From Prinia subflava (taxonomy: Eukaryota > Chordata > Aves > Passeriformes > Cisticolidae): a stretch of 64,000 bases of DNA. Each line of letters starts with the position of its first letter. The first letter of the stretch is position 1. This document shows, piece after piece, positions 60,801 through 64,000 of this stretch. The DNA is taken from contig NC_086254.1 in the NCBI RefSeq assembly GCF_021018805.1, positions 1,847,001 through 1,911,000 on the forward strand. The letters run 5' to 3'. The notes beneath the pieces were generated by a model, which had not been told where the DNA came from, did no database searches, and saw only the letters and a list, made by a program, of their open reading frames with translations. A program made the position numbers and the translations under genes.

Positions 60801-63073
60801 TAATGTGGCTTTGCCAGCACACTTCTGTGTAAGTCACACCTCAGTGTAACTTCCCAGGAGTCTTCTTACAGCCCAGCCCTAACCTGAAAATAACTCTGCC
60901 CTTTCTCCACTGGCATTTCACGGATCAGGAATCACCTTCACACTGCTCAGGCAACTCCTGCACCTGCAGTAAGAGGACAAACAGGGCTCTGCTTGACAGA
61001 GGCACCCATGTCATGGGCAGCAGGAGCTGCAGACCACACTGGATTGGAGCACTGGGAAATCCAGGTGGAACTCAGCCAGGACCAAGGGGATAACCACTGG
61101 ATACTAAACTCTAACAACCAAAAACCATCAGGCAACCCAGTGCAATCAGCATCTGAGAGATGTCACTTGCAGAAAGTGGCTTGTGCTGATCTCTCCCTGT
61201 GTGGAACTGAAATTCTTGGTAATTATTGGAGGATTAAAAGCTCCTGAAACTTTGGTACCATTCTGTAAGCCTGAATTTTCTTCTGAAGCCCCATAACCAA
61301 TTATAAAGACTATACTCACCTAGCTTTTAGAAACTGCAGCTTAATGGGAGAGGCAAAAAGAAGTTTGCTTTTTCTTTTATTACACCAATTACACAAGATC
61401 CATCCATATCTCACGTGGATATGACACATGCAACTTTCTCCTTGAGTTTTCTTGAGAAAGCCCTTGAGTGCCTTCTAATACCCCAACACACTGCACACAC
61501 TTGGTCCTGTGTCAAAACTTTTAAGATTCAGTGTTTAAATCCACACAGAATAAGCAGGAAATCAGCTTAATATCCCCAAGGGTGAAACTCCTCTCACCCA
61601 GGGCTGCTCTGGCTTGGACACAAAGCCATTGGGTGCCCAGGTAGGAGACCACACGCTCTGAGGGGTGGAGTTGGCCATTCCCAATCCTGTCCCAAGTGTT
61701 GGGATGCTCAGAAAACACGAGAAACTGAGGGTTCAGACCTGCCTGGCACTGATGCCAAACATCCCAACCCCTTCTCCCAGCTTCCCTGTTTATTAGAATC
61801 CAACCAGGGGATCCAGGGAGTTTATTTTTAGAGTGTTGTTCAATTAATCTTGGTTTTCTTGATAGACAACAGAGAACTAGTCTTGCAGCTCTGCATTAAG
61901 CATGCTCATTTTTTATCTCTATTTATTGTACAATAATTTAACTTTATTGAAGTGAGGCTTTAAGTCCCCAAGGCAGATTGAAGTGCTGAGCCTGGGTATT
62001 CCAGTGCAACAACAGCCCTTGTGCCTGTATTAGTGCCAAACTTCCCTGAAACTCTAACTTTTCACATAGCAGCTCTTTTTCAGTGTGTAAAATTTCAGTA
62101 TTTAAAGTCATATTTTTTTAAACATTCAAAACATACACAATTTTCCACAGAATACCCGTTTCTCTTTAAATAGTCACTGTTCTTTGAATGATTTCTCATC
62201 ATTGTTATTTGTTTTATGAAAAGGATTCCCAAACAATTCTCTCTGTGTGATAAAATCTACTTGATGAGACTGACAGCTGGTATGAAGTAGGGAATATTCT
62301 AAACTGCCATTCCACTTCATCTGTGATCCAGTCAAGAGACAGAATTTAATTAATTATTTTCTATCCAGAAAGAAATATATATAACCCTAAACATTTGTAA
62401 AACCCAAATGCAAATGGCTGTCTATGAAGATCATGAGCTCAATACTAAAATTAGTATTTCTCCAAAAAGCAGCAGTGTAAAATCTGGCCTTCTCTGAAGA
62501 TTTTAAACTCTCCATGCTGGATGTGGAAAAATAAAATGTTATTCTAAGGCTTTGAGAAAGAAGTAGACTTCCCTTCCTCAAAGGGAACTTGGATTTTAAC
62601 AGGTTTTGAAAAGTACTGCAAAACACTAAAAGTTGCCTGTGTTCTTGGCAGCACAGCCTGTCTTAAGGACGTGGAGTAGGAAATCATAATAAAGGGCAAT
62701 ACAACTTCTGCTGTGCACAGGGCTTTTAGGATGGTTTTAAAAAAGACTTTGTGTGACACGTTCAGACCGAGGCAGCCCCACAGCGAGGCCTGGGGAGTGC
62801 CAGGGTGACACAGAGGAAAAGCTCTGTGCCCTCTCAGGAGCTCTGGCACTGCTGAAGTCTGGGGCACTCCTTGGTGCACAGGCACTGTGTAAAAGGCCAT
62901 CTGGCATTTTGGGGTTATTATGCCTAAATGGAAAAAACCCCATTCTAATCAGGTAGGAATATGCCCTCCTCCAAAGTAATGGGAATTGTATTCCAGCAGA
63001 ATATTGCCTTGTTTGTTCCTGTGGTAAAACACTCCTCAGGCACCTCCAAAACGTGCTGGAAATCAACCAGAGA
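57856..63073. other. Unique noncoding DNA
   Basis: Apart from a (ggttt)n tract near 58612, no repeat family is recognised. No gene is supported: all open frames are below about 130 codons, overlap on both strands and lack domains. AT-rich parts lie near 61.9-62.4 kb. Confidence 0.5.
58612..58652. repeat. (ggttt)n simple repeat
   Basis: About five 'ttggt' pentamers run head to tail and decay into T-runs ('ggctttttggtgttttttgg'). This is a simple repeat. Confidence 0.85.
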
Positions 63074-63285
63074 AGAATCACAGAATCACAGAATCACAGA
63101 ATCATTAGGTTGGAAGAGACCTCCAAGATCACCGAGTCCAACCCAACCCTAACCTCAACTAAACCACAGCACTGAGTGCCACACCCAGAGATGGTGACTC
63201 CACCACCTCCCCAGGTACACCATTCCAATACTTTATTACCCTTTCTGTAAAAAAACCTTTTTCCTAATATCCAGCCTATATGGGA
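63074..63285 (-). mobile_element. CR1 LINE 3' end with terminal octamer array
   Basis: Read in reverse this is a CR1 tail. On the plus strand it begins with three perfect copies of 'gaatcaca' (63075, 63083, 63091) and a fourth diverging one at 63099, the terminal 8-bp tandem repeat characteristic of CR1. Then come 'ttaggttggaagagacctcc', 'aagatcaccgagtccaaccc' and 'ctgagtgccacacccagaga'. Low divergence and the intact octamer array suggest one of the younger CR1 copies here. Confidence 0.93.
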
Positions 63286-63863
63286 AAGCTGGGTTGGTTT
63301 TTTTTGGTTCCTTTTAGTGAGGATTTAGAAGTTGCTTCTCCTGCCATATCAGTCAAAGCAGCACAATCCAATCCCAGCAGATTATTATCAATCCAGAGGG
63401 TGGTTCTTTACAAAGCTGCCAGTGAGATTTAGATGCACAACCCTTATTTATTTAAGAAGAGCTATAATTCTAAGTCTGAACTTGAAAGCAGAGTTTTCAT
63501 ATACATATATATATATATACATACCTAAGTGTCTGAAAACACAACCAAAGGCAAGGGAGGGTTGTTTTGACAAAAACAGTGAAGACAAGAAGAACAAACC
63601 CATAGGGAACAATAAATGTAATGGGTTACTGATAATGTCAGAAATGTCTGGATGGCTCCAGCTAGAGAAACCTACCATAGGCTTGTTTATACTGAAACAA
63701 AGCAATACATAGTATATTGGGCATTTGGGTTTTGCTGTTTGTGAAAGAAACTTGAGCCATTCTGTGTTTTCTTTGCATCTCATACTATCACTGGAGGTAA
63801 CCATTAAGCTCATTTTACTTGTGAATAGGTTGAGACATAAATCCAAGGTTACAGACAAAATCT
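63286..63863. other. Unique noncoding DNA
   Basis: No gene is supported. The stretch contains a (TA)n microsatellite at about 63500-63522. Opposed open frames of 126 and 155 codons overlap and have no domain. Confidence 0.5.
63500..63522. repeat. (TA)n microsatellite
   Basis: An alternating AT/TA run is broken by single 'ac' steps at each end ('tatacatatata', 'tatatacatacc'). Confidence 0.88.
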
Positions 63864-63963
63864 CTGATTCAGCAAAGCACTTAAGCACATGCTTAGCTGT
63901 AAACACATGTACCATCCCATAAAAGTAAAGATAATCATGTGCTTAAGTGCTTTGCTGAATCAG
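63864..63963. mobile_element. Palindromic MITE-like ancient repeat
   Basis: A perfect 28-bp inverted repeat is formed by 63864-63891 (starting 'ctgattcagcaaagcac') and 63936-63963 (ending 'gtgctttgctgaatcag'), separated by 44 bases. I recall closely similar palindromes ('cagcaaagcacttaagcaca') as an old, widespread nonautonomous element in reptile genomes. I do not remember its database name with certainty. Perfect arms in an old element would be unusual unless compensatory change or constraint has kept them paired. The arms could also fold as an RNA hairpin. Confidence 0.7.
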
Positions 63964-64000
63964 GGCCAAAGACAATAGCAGAGCCAGGAGGAGAAGCCAG
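63964..64000. other. Window edge
   Basis: The last 37 bases are unique sequence or the edge of the palindromic element, and cannot be judged further. Confidence 0.4.

Noticed and set aside
1..64000. tRNA, rRNA or spliceosomal RNA genes
   Set aside because: No cloverleaf promoter boxes or familiar small-RNA starts were noticed by eye. A covariance-model scan would be the decisive test and was not possible.

Overview
The window looks like nuclear DNA of a bird, probably a songbird. Scattered truncated 3' ends of CR1 LINEs are the commonest recognisable repeat. There is one solo endogenous-retrovirus LTR of a kind I recall as common in passerines. GC content is moderate, and there is no bacterial-style gene packing. 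I found no protein-coding exon, rRNA, tRNA or other RNA gene that I can support. Most open reading frames are short and overlap on all strands, as expected of noncoding DNA. The longest ones lie inside minisatellites whose repeat unit simply lacks stop codons. The window is best read as intergenic or deep intronic sequence.

Layout. 1-9.3 kb: unique DNA, a plus-strand CR1 3' end (about 335-530) and a pyrimidine-rich tract (about 4.6-4.83 kb). 9.3-23 kb: a CR1 fragment, then mostly unique DNA with two blocks that resemble conserved noncoding elements (15.3-15.7 and 18.2-18.7 kb). 23-27.2 kb: a CpG-containing unique block, then two minisatellites, one with a 22-bp unit (about 24.0-24.6 kb) and one with a 27-bp unit (about 26.2-27.1 kb). 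27-38 kb: unique DNA with candidate regulatory blocks near 28, 31 and 34 kb, then two CR1 3' ends at 36.2-37.0 kb. 38.5-48 kb: an older CR1-like fragment, further CR1 pieces, and a 444-bp solo LTR at 43177-43620. 48-54 kb: unique DNA with possible regulatory blocks, small tandem duplications and AT-rich tracts. 54.3-55.05 kb: a third, GC-rich minisatellite with an exact 120-bp higher-order period. 55-64 kb: a T/G-rich tract, short tandem repeats, two CR1 3' ends, and at the right edge a perfect 28-bp inverted repeat that looks like an old MITE-type element.

There are no genes here to act together. The main signals are structural. Two minisatellites are built from units that resemble splice signals: acceptor-like on the plus strand at 24 kb and donor-like on the minus strand at 54 kb. 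The 54-kb array has a recent 120-bp segmental amplification. The solo LTR has intact terminal inverted repeats and a matching 4-bp flank. The candidate conserved noncoding blocks are judged by eye from composition only and need a cross-species alignment to confirm or reject.
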